Positions 1 through 9,222 of a stretch of 64,000 nucleotides of DNA are shown here, piece after piece. Every line of letters begins with the position of its first letter. The stretch's first letter is position 1. The position numbers and the translations under genes were made by a program. Where the stretch lies: contig NZ_JAPCWE010000005.1 in assembly GCF_025943985.1 (NCBI RefSeq), forward strand, positions 62,001 to 126,000. Direction: 5' to 3'. The DNA comes from Anaerorudis cellulosivorans (GTDB lineage Bacteria > Bacteroidota > Bacteroidia > Bacteroidales > Dysgonomonadaceae). A model generated the notes under the pieces. The model did not search any database, had not been told where the DNA came from, and saw only the letters and a program-made list of their open reading frames with translations.

Positions 1-1048
1 TTATCTTTTTGATATCCTGAGGAATGGCATAGAGTACCGGTAATAGCAGGTTTTCGTCGGGCAAGATGATTGCCGTATGGATGGCTTCTTCAGGATCGAG
101 GGCTCCCGATGCAATAAGTTGGGAAAGAATAGTACCTGCTTGTTTTGCTTGACCCACGGCCGAAGGAACGCCAATGAGTTCAATTGTTTGTTTTTCTTTT
201 TCGGGCGTTTCCGATTTTACGCATTCTTCGATGGATGAATGGGAGGGAAAACGCCATAAATTATTTGTCATCCAATAAGAAGCCTTATTTTGTTTGTCGC
301 TGACGAAAGGCGAATCGTAATCCCAATAAAAATCGGCAACCCCACGATTTTTAAGATATTCCAACAAGACGGTTTCTGCCGGCGTTAAAGCATTTAATCC
401 CACAAAAACAATATCGTTGAAAGGGAGATGCATTTTTTCTTTTGCATTGGTGCGTTCCGCAACTTCCCGAAACAACATTCCTTCATATGCATATTCCTTT
501 TCGTGCAAGGTATTACGAAAAGCCGTATAAAGCTTGAATAAAATCTGCCATGTTTCTTGAAATTTTTTCTTGGTATCGTTGCCTTCTGCAGGCATAAAAT
601 GTTCCCAAAAATTGCGGATGGCCTTTATTTGTTGCTCAGAAAGATACGACATGTCGGCCTCCAGCGATTTCAGGTCTTGCACGTTACGGAAAAGTTGTTC
701 GGCATCGATCAAGTATTTGTCGACATCATTAAAATCGTCCAGCAACATTTCGCCCCAATATAGAAAATCATCGAACGACTCGTCCGATCGGCTGATAGCT
801 GCATATTCGTTATATAATGTAACGAGCATGCCGATCCTGTCGCCGGGTTGATACGGCGAGAGTATTTCAAACAACTCTTGAATGGTGAGAATAGTAGGGG
901 AGAACAGCGGCTTCCCGGAAATATCGGTTAAATATTTTTGAAAAAAAATACCTGCACGACGGCCGGGGAAAACAAAAGTATGCTCGTGCAAGGTATTTTT
1001 GTATCGGTTATAAAAATGTTGGGCCAGCCGATAAAGAAACGGCGTCAT
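1..1048 (-). CDS. AddB-like PD-(D/E)XK nuclease family protein, N-terminal part (cut by left edge)
   Basis: The minus-strand frame is open from an ATG at 1048 to the window edge, giving about 349 residues with no stop. The N-terminus (MTPFLYRLAQHFYNRY, then FPGRRAGIFFQKYL near residue 30) matches the start of the roughly 950-residue Bacteroidota PD-(D/E)XK nuclease proteins related to AddB, which are thought to act in recombinational repair of DNA ends. The nuclease domain itself would lie at the C-terminus, outside the window, so the catalytic residues cannot be checked. The start lies 20 bases after the gdhA stop on the same strand, so co-transcription is likely. Confidence 0.75.
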   Translation of the reverse strand, partial: MTPFLYRLAQHFYNRYKNTLHEHTFVFPGRRAGIFFQKYLTDISGKPLFSPTILTIQELFEILSPYQPGDRIGMLVTLYNEYAAISRSDESFDDFLYWGEMLLDDFNDVDKYLIDAEQLFRNVQDLKSLEADMSYLSEQQIKAIRNFWEHFMPAEGNDTKKKFQETWQILFKLYTAFRNTLHEKEYAYEGMLFREVAERTNAKEKMHLPFNDIVFVGLNALTPAETVLLEYLKNRGVADFYWDYDSPFVSDKQNKASYWMTNNLWRFPSHSSIEECVKSETPEKEKQTIELIGVPSAVGQAKQAGTILSQLIASGALDPEEAIHTAIILPDENLLLPVLYAIPQDIKKI

Positions 1049-1068
1049 CGATATTCCTTATTTTTTGG

Positions 1069-2406
1069 TTAGATTACTCCTTGCGCCATCATGGCATCGG
1101 CTACTTTCATAAATCCGGCTATACTAGCCCCTTTCACATAATTGATATATCCGTCTTTTTCTTTTCCGTATTTCAAACATTGTTCGTGGATGTTGGACAT
1201 GATATAACGCAATTTTTCATCCACTTCTTCTGCCGGCCAACTCAAATGCATGGCATTTTGCGACATTTCCAGTCCGGAAACTGCCACGCCACCTGCATTC
1301 ACTGCTTTGCCCGGTGCAAACAACATATGGTTTTCGAGAAACAAATCGACGGCTTTTTCCGTGCACCCCATATTGGATACTTCAGCCACACACAAAACGT
1401 TATTTCCGATGATATTACGTGCATCATTTTCGTTCAGTTCATTTTGAATGGCGCAGGGCATGGCAATGTCAACTTTCTGTTCCCAAGGACGTTTGCCCGG
1501 ATAAAATACCGCTTCAGGGAATTTATCGACATAGGGTTTTACGATATCGTGGCCGGAAGCGCGAAGTTCCAACATATAATCGATTTTCTTTCCACTGATG
1601 CCTTGAGGATCGTAAATATAACCGTCTGGACCGGAGATGGTTACCACTTTTGCTCCCAGTTGGGTTGCTTTTAAGACTGCACCCCATGCAACATTACCGA
1701 AACCCGAAACAGCAACGGTTTTCCCTTTAATATCCATTCCTCGTTCCCGTAACATTTGCGATACGAAATACAATGCGCCGAAACCGGTAGCTTCGGGACG
1801 AATAAGCGATCCGCCGTAAGATAGCCCCTTTCCGGTGAAAGTTCCTGTATTTTTGCGTGCCAGCTTTTTGTACATGCCATACATGTATCCGATTTCACGA
1901 GAACCTACGCCGATATCGCCCGCCGGTACATCGGTATCGGGACCGATATTGTGCCACAATTCCAATATGAAGGACTGGCAAAAGCGCATGATTTCTCCAT
2001 TTGAGCGTCCTTTAGGATTGAAATCGGCTCCACCTTTGCCGCCACCCATCGGGAGAGTAGTCAAGGCATTTTTAAAAATTTGCTCGAACCCAAGAAATTT
2101 CAACGTGGAAATCGAAACGGAAGGGTGAAATCGAATCCCTCCCTTATAGGGTCCTATGGCATTGTTGAATTGCACCCGATAACCCGTATTCACATGAATA
2201 TCGCCCTGATCGTCTGTCCAGGGAACCTTAAATATAAAAATACGGTCGGGCTCCACAAGTCGCTCGAGAAGGCATTCTTTTTCATATTCGGGATGTTCGT
2301 CATATACCTCTTCAATAGAAGGAAGTACTCCTCTGACGGCTTGCAAATATTCCTTTTCGTTGGAATACTTGGCTTCGAGTTGTGCCATGATATCTTTAAC
2401 TTTCAT
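1069..2406 (-). CDS. gdhA: NADP-type glutamate dehydrogenase
   Basis: This 445-residue protein has the normal length of hexameric bacterial glutamate dehydrogenase, which interconverts 2-oxoglutarate plus ammonium and glutamate in the cytoplasm. The substrate and catalytic region PMGGGKGG is at residues 119-126, with the catalytic lysine at 124. PAGDIGVG is at 161-168, and the dinucleotide-binding glycine motif SGFGNV is near 235. The ATG is preceded on the minus strand by a TACCTTTG -7-type element (2432-2439) about 26 bases upstream, without a clear -33 partner. It is divergent from trmB, and the AddB-like gene follows 20 bases downstream. NADP rather than NAD preference is inferred from overall family similarity. 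Confidence 0.95.
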   Translation of the reverse strand: MKVKDIMAQLEAKYSNEKEYLQAVRGVLPSIEEVYDEHPEYEKECLLERLVEPDRIFIFKVPWTDDQGDIHVNTGYRVQFNNAIGPYKGGIRFHPSVSISTLKFLGFEQIFKNALTTLPMGGGKGGADFNPKGRSNGEIMRFCQSFILELWHNIGPDTDVPAGDIGVGSREIGYMYGMYKKLARKNTGTFTGKGLSYGGSLIRPEATGFGALYFVSQMLRERGMDIKGKTVAVSGFGNVAWGAVLKATQLGAKVVTISGPDGYIYDPQGISGKKIDYMLELRASGHDIVKPYVDKFPEAVFYPGKRPWEQKVDIAMPCAIQNELNENDARNIIGNNVLCVAEVSNMGCTEKAVDLFLENHMLFAPGKAVNAGGVAVSGLEMSQNAMHLSWPAEEVDEKLRYIMSNIHEQCLKYGKEKDGYINYVKGASIAGFMKVADAMMAQGVI

Positions 2407-2496
2407 ATTCCAAAAAATATTCGTTATTGGGCAAAGGTAGGGATTAAAATTAAAAAAAGATACTTTTTATCGATAAATAGCAAAAAAGGTATAGGG

Positions 2497-2526
2497 TTGA
2501 TATTTGACGTTAAATTCGTAATTTTG
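2497..2526 (+). promoter_or_regulatory. Bacteroidota-type promoter of trmB
   Basis: TTG at 2497-2499 and TAATTTTG at 2519-2526 are separated by 19 bases, matching the -33/-7 consensus of the Bacteroidota primary sigma factor. The expected start of transcription is near 2533, about 20 bases before the trmB ATG. Confidence 0.6.
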
Positions 2527-2552
2527 CAAAAGAAAATCGAAAATATTCCGAA

Positions 2553-3296
2553 ATGGGAAAGAATAAGCTATCCAAATTTGCCGATATGGCCACTTATCCT
2601 CATGTTTTTCAATGTCCGTTCGAAATGCTGAAAAGCGAAGGTTTTCCGTTGAAAGGGAAATGGAATAGCTATTTTGAAAACAATAATCCCATGGTATTGG
2701 AACTTGGATGCGGAAAAGGCGAATACACTGTTGGATTAGCCCGTTTGTTTCCCGAAAAAAATTTTATCGGTATCGATATAAAAGGAGCACGCATGTGGAA
2801 AGGGGCCACTGAAGCGCTGAAAGAAAATATCACAAATGCGGCTTTTTTGAGAACACAAATCGAATTTATTACTCATTTTTTCGCGGAGAATGAGGTTTCG
2901 GAGATATGGATTACATTTCCCGATCCGCAAATGAAGAAAACGAACAAACGGCTGACTTCTACTCGTTTTATGGAAGAATATAGTCGTATTCTTAAACCCG
3001 GCGGAATAGTACATTTGAAGACCGACAGTGATTTTCTTTACACCTACACGAAAGCTATGATCGAAGAAAATGAACTTGAAATCGTTTTCGATACAAACGA
3101 TCTGTATCATTCGGGAATTGACGACAAAATACTGCATATTCAAACTTTTTATGAACAACAATGGCTTTCTCGTGGTTTAAACATTAAGTACCTTGCATTT
3201 CGATGTCCGAAAAAGGCAAGTTGGTCAGAACCCAAGGTAGAGATCGAACGCGACAATTATCGGAGTTACAAGCGAAATGCTCACCCGAGTAAATGA
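2553..3296 (+). CDS. trmB: tRNA (guanine-N7)-methyltransferase
   Basis: This is a 247-residue SAM-dependent methyltransferase expected to form m7G46 in the variable loop of tRNAs. The SAM-binding motif ELGCGKGE is at residues 50-57 and the TrmB signature [13 protein letters not shown] at 121-133. The length is normal for the family. It has its own promoter just upstream and is divergent from gdhA. The next gene (Mrp ATPase) starts 78 bases downstream and may or may not be co-transcribed. Confidence 0.93.
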   Translation: MGKNKLSKFADMATYPHVFQCPFEMLKSEGFPLKGKWNSYFENNNPMVLELGCGKGEYTVGLARLFPEKNFIGIDIKGARMWKGATEALKENITNAAFLRTQIEFITHFFAENEVSEIWITFPDPQMKKTNKRLTSTRFMEEYSRILKPGGIVHLKTDSDFLYTYTKAMIEENELEIVFDTNDLYHSGIDDKILHIQTFYEQQWLSRGLNIKYLAFRCPKKASWSEPKVEIERDNYRSYKRNAHPSK

Positions 3297-3374
3297 TATA
3301 AAGACTATTTCAATTACCCGGAAGTAAAGATTTAAATTTTTTCATTATCTAATAGATAACCAATAAATTAAATT

Positions 3375-4484
3375 ATGACAATATATCCACAACTTATTCT
3401 TGATGCACTCAAAAACGTCAGGTACCCGGGAACGGGGCAGGATATCGTTTCTGCCGGCATGGTTGCCGATAATATTCGAATAGAAGGGAATAAAGTGAGT
3501 TTTTCGCTTATAGCGGAAAGGCCTAACGATCCGTTCATTAAATCACTGGTTAAAATGGCCGAACAAGCTGTTTTAACTTATGTAAACAAAGATATCGATA
3601 TCAAAGGAAATATATCGGTAAAATATAAGCAACCACCCCGTCCGGCTCTACCGGAATTGTTGCCGGGTGTAAAAAACATCATTGCAGTTGCATCGGGCAA
3701 AGGTGGTGTGGGGAAAAGTACGGTTTGCACCAATATGGCAGTGGCTCTGGCCATGAAGGGGTATAAGGTTGGCTTGCTCGATGCCGATATTTTCGGACCT
3801 TCGGTTCCAAAAATGTTGGGTGTAGAAGATGCTTCTCCCCTGTTGGAAAAAAAGGAGGGCAGAGATCTGATTGTTCCGATTGAAAACTACGGCGTAAAAA
3901 TGCTTTCCATCGGATTTTTCGTCAAAAAGGAAAATGCCGTGGTGTGGCGTGGAGCCATGGCGAGCAATGCGTTGAAACAACTTATCGGTGATGCCGATTG
4001 GGGCGAATTGGATTATTTTCTCATCGATTTTCCTCCGGGAACCAGCGATATTCATTTAACACTTGTGCAAACCATACCCATCACCGGGGCTGTGATAGTG
4101 AGTACGCCACAGGAAGTGGCGCTTGCCGATGCACGAAAAGGAATCGACATGTTTTCGAACGATAAAGTTAATGTACCCATCTTAGGTTTAGTCGAAAACA
4201 TGGCATGGTTCACACCTGCCGAACTTCCTGAAAATAAATATTATATCTTTGGGAAAGAGGGTTGCAGACGATTGGCAGAAGAATCCGGTTATGCCTTACT
4301 GGGTCAGATACCTATCGTTCAGAGCATTCGAGAGGGTGGAGACGATGGCGTACCGGTGGCTCTCAATGCCGACAGCATTACCGGCATGGCTTTTTCCGAA
4401 CTGGCGGATAATCTTATCGCTGCTGTGGATAAACGCAATCGCGAATTGCCGCCCACCCGAATCGTTAATGTGATCATGCGATGA
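3375..4484 (+). CDS. Mrp/ApbC-type P-loop ATPase with N-terminal DUF59
   Basis: This 369-residue protein belongs to the Mrp/NBP35/ApbC family of Fe-S cluster carrier ATPases. Residues 5-85 are a DUF59 (MIP18-like) domain, and the deviant Walker A SGKGGVGKST is at 107-116. The usual CPxC cluster-binding pair of ApbC is absent: the corresponding stretch reads ENMAWFTPAELP, so cluster binding through that motif cannot be assumed. It is the housekeeping copy. A second, DUF59-less copy at 37624-38454 has the same ENMAWFTP signature. Confidence 0.88.
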   Translation: MTIYPQLILDALKNVRYPGTGQDIVSAGMVADNIRIEGNKVSFSLIAERPNDPFIKSLVKMAEQAVLTYVNKDIDIKGNISVKYKQPPRPALPELLPGVKNIIAVASGKGGVGKSTVCTNMAVALAMKGYKVGLLDADIFGPSVPKMLGVEDASPLLEKKEGRDLIVPIENYGVKMLSIGFFVKKENAVVWRGAMASNALKQLIGDADWGELDYFLIDFPPGTSDIHLTLVQTIPITGAVIVSTPQEVALADARKGIDMFSNDKVNVPILGLVENMAWFTPAELPENKYYIFGKEGCRRLAEESGYALLGQIPIVQSIREGGDDGVPVALNADSITGMAFSELADNLIAAVDKRNRELPPTRIVNVIMR

Positions 4485-4509
4485 ATCTGCAATTTTCAAC
4501 AAGAATTTG

Positions 4510-6006
4510 ATGCCTATGGCCGTTTCGTTCGAATTTTTTTTACTGTTGGCATCAGTACTGCTTTTCGTCAGCATTTTTGTCGGCAAAACGGGATATCGTT
4601 TCGGCATCCCCGCTTTGTTGCTGTTTCTTCTCGTAGGCATTCTTGTTGGCAGCGATGGCGTTGGAATAGAATTTCGCTCACCTCATCAAGCGCAGTATAT
4701 AGGAATAATCGCCTTAAACATCATCCTCTTTTCCGGGGGTATGGATACCCGGTTTTCCGAAATAAAACCGGTGATTCTTCCCGGTGTGATTTTGTCGATA
4801 GCCGGTGTTTTGCTTACCGCTCTCATTACGGGTGTTTTTATTTATTGGTTGACAAACAATGTAATACAAACCGTCACCTTTTCGCTTATCGAATCGTTGC
4901 TCTTGGCAAGTATCATGTCGTCAACCGATTCTGCTTCTGTTTTTTCCATTTTGCGGTCAAAAGGATTGACTCTCAAGCAGAATCTTCGTCCGCTGCTCGA
5001 ATTGGAGAGTGGCAGTAACGATCCCATGGCTTACATGCTGGTGATTCTTTGCATTCAGCTTTTGCAGTCAACTGCCATTCAACCGGGGAAAATTATCTTT
5101 TCTTTCTTTCAGCAATTGATAATCGGTGTGTTGGTAGGGGTAATACTGGGCAGATTGGCTGTGTATCTGATTAATCATATTCATTTAGAGTATGAAGGTT
5201 TGTATTCGGCATTGCTGGTTGCGGTTATGCTTTTTCTGTTCGGCTTTTCTTCCGTTTTGGGAGGAAACGGTTATCTTGCTGTTTATATAGGGGGACTTTT
5301 AATTGGCAATCAGCGTTTTGTATATAAGCGCAGCATGATGAAATTTTTCGATGGCTTAACATGGCTGTTTCAGATCATTATGTTTTTAACATTAGGACTC
5401 CTGGTGAATCCGCATGAACTGTTGCCTATTGCCGGAGTGGGAATCTTAATCGGTTTGTTCATGATTCTTGTTTCGCGTCCGCTATCGGTTTTTTCGCTCT
5501 TGTTGCCGTTCAAGAAAATTACGTTCAAGGGCAAATTGTTCGTTTCTTGGGTCGGATTACGTGGTGCTGTACCCATCATTTTTGCCACGTATCCTTGGAT
5601 AAGTGGAGTTGAACAGGCCGAGACCATGTTCAATATTGTTTTTTTTATCACCATACTTTCTTTGCTTTTGCAAGGAACATCCGTACCGTTGATGGCTCGT
5701 TGGCTTGGTTTAGCTGTTCAGAACAACAGTGAACGCAAACCTCAACTGAAAGAGTTCGATATCGATTTGTCGGACGAAATTAATTCGGCAATAGCGGAAA
5801 TAGTGATAACGGAAGAAATGCTTAAAAACGGCAACCGACTATCGGACCTTGCATTGCCGGATAAAGTGCTGGTTACCATGATAAAGCGAAGTGGCGAATA
5901 TTTGGTGCCACGAGGAAACACATCACTCGAAGTTGGGGATATCGTTTTGCTGATTGCCGATAACGAACAAGCGTTGATGGAAACGTATCGTCAATTGGGA
6001 CTGTAA
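4510..6006 (+). CDS. Cation/proton antiporter (CPA1 type, NhaP2-like)
   Basis: This inner-membrane protein of about 498 residues has roughly 12 hydrophobic segments and is followed from about residue 425 by a RCK_C/TrkA_C-like regulatory domain ending in the cytoplasm. This matches the NhaP2/CvrA potassium-proton antiporter group. The membrane part contains SSTDSASVFSIL and LELESGSNDPMAYML, which fit the conserved acidic ion-binding regions. The ATG at 4510 is preferred over an in-frame TTG one codon earlier; a third candidate ATG is at 4516. The ion (K+ or Na+) is not decided by sequence. Confidence 0.88.
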   Translation: MPMAVSFEFFLLLASVLLFVSIFVGKTGYRFGIPALLLFLLVGILVGSDGVGIEFRSPHQAQYIGIIALNIILFSGGMDTRFSEIKPVILPGVILSIAGVLLTALITGVFIYWLTNNVIQTVTFSLIESLLLASIMSSTDSASVFSILRSKGLTLKQNLRPLLELESGSNDPMAYMLVILCIQLLQSTAIQPGKIIFSFFQQLIIGVLVGVILGRLAVYLINHIHLEYEGLYSALLVAVMLFLFGFSSVLGGNGYLAVYIGGLLIGNQRFVYKRSMMKFFDGLTWLFQIIMFLTLGLLVNPHELLPIAGVGILIGLFMILVSRPLSVFSLLLPFKKITFKGKLFVSWVGLRGAVPIIFATYPWISGVEQAETMFNIVFFITILSLLLQGTSVPLMARWLGLAVQNNSERKPQLKEFDIDLSDEINSAIAEIVITEEMLKNGNRLSDLALPDKVLVTMIKRSGEYLVPRGNTSLEVGDIVLLIADNEQALMETYRQLGL

Positions 6007-6075
6007 TCTTATTTTCCATCCGGCTAAATCCAACTTGATGGGCAATGCTCCGACAGATGTTTTTCCATTATACAA

Positions 6076-6106
6076 TTGTTCCCCTTTCGTTTTTTTGCTA
6101 ATTTTG
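6076..6106 (+). promoter_or_regulatory. Candidate promoter of the glycan cassette
   Basis: TTG at 6076-6078 and TAATTTTG at 6099-6106 are 20 bases apart, a good Bacteroidota promoter match. Transcription would start near 6113 and give a leader of about 180 nucleotides before the GTG of the GT2 gene. That leader contains a copy of dispersed repeat family 2. Confidence 0.55.
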
Positions 6107-6151
6107 CAGCTGTAGCGTCGAAACAATCCCTTAGGCTGTTTTGGCATTAAA

Positions 6152-6223
6152 AATAAGCCGCTGAGAATTGGATAGTTAAAATTATTCTCTGATAGGAGTA
6201 CGAATACAAAGAGGGTAAAATCA
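6152..6223 (+). repeat. Dispersed repeat family 2, copy A
   Basis: The stretch beginning AATAAGCCGCTGAGAATTG aligns over about 46 bases with 29792-29838, and more loosely for another 30. Most differences are transitions. A 6-bp pairing, GAGAAT with ATTCTC, is possible here. It sits in the predicted 5' leader of the GT2 gene. Confidence 0.5.
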
Positions 6224-6292
6224 CGGGATGATACACTCGGGCACAATAGACGCGATTTGTATTCCCACATGCTAAAATATTGAAATAGAATA

Positions 6293-7027
6293 GTGGAAAA
6301 TCAAACAAAAAATTACGGGTTTACCATTCTTGTTCCTGTATATAATGAAGAGGAGAATATCTATTTATTGGAAGAAAAATTGCAGCACTTTCTTCCGCAA
6401 TCCCTTTATCCTGCCTGTGTGGTTTTTGTAAATGATGGTTCTACAGATGACAGTTTAAATCGAATTCGTGAAATATGTGAGCGAAACAACGATTTTTTTT
6501 ATCTGAGTCTGGAAAAAAATGGCGGGCTCAGTGCTGCTCTTAAAGCGGGGATCGATTATACCTTTTCAGCCTATGTTGGATATATGGATGCCGATTTGCA
6601 AACCGATCCCGAAGATTTCAATCTGTTGTTGAATGAGATCGAAGCCTATGAAATGGTGACGGGAATCAGGGCAAACCGGAAAGATTCTTTTTTTAAAAAT
6701 CTTCAGTCGAAAATTGCCAATGGCTTTCGCAGGATGATGACCAATGATGGCGTTTCGGATACGGGATGCCCGCTGAAAGTCATGCATACCGATGCGGCTA
6801 AAAAAATGCCGCTTTTCAATGGGATGCACCGTTTTTTGCCGGCGTTAATTTTGCTGCAAAACGGAAAAGTAAAACAAATTCCCGTACGTCATTATCCCCG
6901 CATGGCCGGCAAATCCAAATATCATTTGTGGAACCGTTTGACGGGACCTTTTATCGACTGCTTTGCCTATCGATGGATGAAAAAACGTTACATCAACTAT
7001 GTTGTGAATGACACCAATTTGAATTAA
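6293..7027 (+). CDS. Family 2 glycosyltransferase, polyprenyl-phosphate (DPM-like) type
   Basis: This 244-residue cytoplasmic GT-A transferase has VNDGSTDDS at residues 47-54 and DADLQTDPED at 99-108, the nucleotide-sugar/metal signature shared with dolichol-phosphate mannosyltransferases. There are no C-terminal membrane segments. It starts with GTG, since an in-frame TGA at 6281 excludes longer starts. It is the first gene of a tight cassette with the LAB_N, GT39 and epimerase genes. By analogy with ArnC-ArnT pathways it probably loads a sugar onto undecaprenyl phosphate for transfer by the downstream GT39 enzyme. That pairing is an inference from context. Confidence 0.87.
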   Translation: MENQTKNYGFTILVPVYNEEENIYLLEEKLQHFLPQSLYPACVVFVNDGSTDDSLNRIREICERNNDFFYLSLEKNGGLSAALKAGIDYTFSAYVGYMDADLQTDPEDFNLLLNEIEAYEMVTGIRANRKDSFFKNLQSKIANGFRRMMTNDGVSDTGCPLKVMHTDAAKKMPLFNGMHRFLPALILLQNGKVKQIPVRHYPRMAGKSKYHLWNRLTGPFIDCFAYRWMKKRYINYVVNDTNLN

Positions 7028-7030
7028 CTT

Positions 7031-7678
7031 ATGCAACAGACTCAGATTTGGGTTTTTGGAATCGGATTATTGGCGCAACTTTTTTTTTCTGCCCGTGTCC
7101 TTTATCAATGGATCGTTACCGAAAAGGCCAAAAAGGTGCTTTCTCCTCCGGCTTTTTGGGTATTAAGTATTTTGGGATCATATCTGCTTTTTATTTATGG
7201 CGTACTTAGGAACGATTTTGCCATTATCCTCGGGCAATTTTTGTCGTACTACGTTTATTTATGGAACCTGAATATGCAGGGACTATGGATAAAAATTGCC
7301 AATATAGTTAAAGTGATTTTATTGTTGACCCCTGTAGCTGCTGCAGCATATATGCTTCGTGATTTATCGGCGTTTAACGTTACTTTTTTTCATAATAAAG
7401 ATGTTCCCATGTGGCTGTTGATCTTTGGTTCGATCGGGCAGATGATTTTTTCTCTACGATTCGTTTATCAATGGATTTATGGCGTACTTCATCACTGTTC
7501 TGTTCTCCCTCTTGGTTTTTGGGTTTGGAGTCTGATAGGTTCATCTATTATCATCATCTATGCCATTTTTCGTCTCGATCCCGTGTTAATACTTGGGCAA
7601 TCTTTCGGCTTCGTTGCCTATATCCGAAATATCATGATTGGAAATAAACACAAAAAAACAGCATTGAATGAAAACTAA
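7031..7678 (+). CDS. Membrane protein with two tandem LAB_N domains
   Basis: This 215-residue integral membrane protein contains two related LAB_N (lipid A biosynthesis N-terminal) units at about residues 8-70 and 128-195. Each carries an (A/F)RVLYQW or LRFVYQWI motif, then a PxxFWxxSxxGS segment and a LGQ...Y motif. The family is small and functionally undefined, and is often found next to GT2 and ArnT-like genes. It starts 3 bases after the GT2 stop and overlaps the GT39 gene by 11 bases, so the three are very likely translated from one message. A role in moving or presenting the lipid-linked sugar is possible but unproven. Confidence 0.85.
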   Translation: MQQTQIWVFGIGLLAQLFFSARVLYQWIVTEKAKKVLSPPAFWVLSILGSYLLFIYGVLRNDFAIILGQFLSYYVYLWNLNMQGLWIKIANIVKVILLLTPVAAAAYMLRDLSAFNVTFFHNKDVPMWLLIFGSIGQMIFSLRFVYQWIYGVLHHCSVLPLGFWVWSLIGSSIIIIYAIFRLDPVLILGQSFGFVAYIRNIMIGNKHKKTALNEN

Positions 7679-9215
7679 ATACCTCTATCTGTTTTGGTTT
7701 ATCGCGTTGTTACCTATTATGATAGGGCGTGATTTCACACCGGACAACGAGTTGCGCTATTTGAGTATTGTGGATGAAGCGTTGCGTAATGGCACTATAT
7801 TTACTTTTTCCAATCAGGGGGTGATTTATGCAGAGAAACCCCCATTGTATTTTTGGCTGATGATGATAGGCAAGGTATTGCTGGGTGGTCATCATATGTG
7901 GTTCCTGTCACTGTTGTCGTTTGTTCCGGCTCTCGTAATTTTGATAACGATGACGCGGTGGATACAGAAAGAAAACAAAGCGAATGAACAAACTGCCTTG
8001 CTGATATTGATGACATGCGGTTTATTTGCAGGTCTTACCATATTTGTTCGCATGGATATGTTGATGTGTATGTTCATCACCTTATCTCTTTATACTTTTT
8101 ACAGAATGTATAACGGTGAAAACCGAAAAAGGGATGAATATCTTTTTCCGTTGTACGTTTTTTTGGCCCTTTTTTCGAAGGGCCCGATCGGACTGTTAGT
8201 CCCATTGATTTCAACGATCCTCTTTTTGCTGTATAAAAGGAAATTGCACACTGTTAAACGATATTGGGGATGGAAAAGCCTGTTGATTATTTTAACAGGA
8301 TGTATGGTTTGGTTTACCGGTGTTTATATGGAAGGAGGGAAGGAATATCTTGACAATCTGGTTATTCATCAAACGGTGGGCAGAGGCATCAATGCATTTC
8401 ATCATAAAGAACCCTTTTATTTTTATCTAATTGCCATGTGGTATTCTCTGGCTCCGTGGTCATTGTTGGTTGTGGGACTCATCATTGCCGGATTGTTGAA
8501 AAAGAAAATCAATACAGATCTCGAACAATTTTTTGCAATTATTATTCTTTCAACTTTCATCATGTTATCCATCATCAGTTCCAAATTAGCGGTTTATTTG
8601 CTTCCCATCATTCCCTTCTCCGTTTATCTTTCAGTATTACTGCTAAACACATTCGATAATCAATCTCGTTGGATAAAAATTGCGATTGCTTTTCCGGCTG
8701 CACTTTTTATAAGCGTTCTACCGGTAATTTTTTATTTGAAACGCATGGAAGAAACGGCTTTTCTGGGTTTAGTGCCGATTATTATTGCAGGAGGAATATT
8801 AACCATCAGCGGATTAATGGTTCTCTATTTATTATATCATAAGAAAAAAATCTATCGTGCTATTTATACGTTGGCCGTCGGTTTTTTATTATCGGTATTT
8901 GTGGCCGGGTGGTCAATGCCTGAGTTAAACAAGTATTTGGGATGGGGTGAATTATGCAAAAAAGCGAAAATATTGGCACAAGAAAAAAAGATAACAGATT
9001 ATTATGTCTATAATATACATCGTGCCGAAAATATGGATGTGTATTTGGGAAAAGATATAAAAATAATTGGGAAAGAAGATCTTATAAAATCTATCACAAC
9101 CACGGGCATAGTTTTGCTTCCCACAAAAGAAATAAAAAAAGACGAAAAGCTTCGTTCTATTATCGAACGAAAGGAACATTATGCAATTGGAAATTACGCC
9201 GTTGTGGTTTTTTAA
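7668..9215 (+). CDS. ArnT-like GT39 family glycosyltransferase
   Basis: This 515-residue GT-C fold membrane protein has about 10-12 hydrophobic segments. The first periplasmic loop has the acidic DNE at residues 26-28 and EKPPLYFW near 56-63, typical of PMT/ArnT enzymes that move a sugar from an undecaprenyl-phosphate donor to a periplasmic acceptor such as lipid A or protein. Hydrophobicity falls off near residue 430, leaving a soluble tail. It overlaps the LAB_N gene, and the epimerase gene follows 7 bases downstream. Donor and acceptor are not identifiable. A second GT39 gene is at 24524-26179. Confidence 0.85.
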   Translation: MKTKYLYLFWFIALLPIMIGRDFTPDNELRYLSIVDEALRNGTIFTFSNQGVIYAEKPPLYFWLMMIGKVLLGGHHMWFLSLLSFVPALVILITMTRWIQKENKANEQTALLILMTCGLFAGLTIFVRMDMLMCMFITLSLYTFYRMYNGENRKRDEYLFPLYVFLALFSKGPIGLLVPLISTILFLLYKRKLHTVKRYWGWKSLLIILTGCMVWFTGVYMEGGKEYLDNLVIHQTVGRGINAFHHKEPFYFYLIAMWYSLAPWSLLVVGLIIAGLLKKKINTDLEQFFAIIILSTFIMLSIISSKLAVYLLPIIPFSVYLSVLLLNTFDNQSRWIKIAIAFPAALFISVLPVIFYLKRMEETAFLGLVPIIIAGGILTISGLMVLYLLYHKKKIYRAIYTLAVGFLLSVFVAGWSMPELNKYLGWGELCKKAKILAQEKKITDYYVYNIHRAENMDVYLGKDIKIIGKEDLIKSITTTGIVLLPTKEIKKDEKLRSIIERKEHYAIGNYAVVVF

Positions 9216-9222
9216 AAACAGC

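Noticed and set aside
6007-6270. 115-codon minus-strand ORF in the gap before the GT2 gene
   Set aside because: It overlaps the antiporter 3' end and the predicted promoter and leader, with no recognisable protein features.
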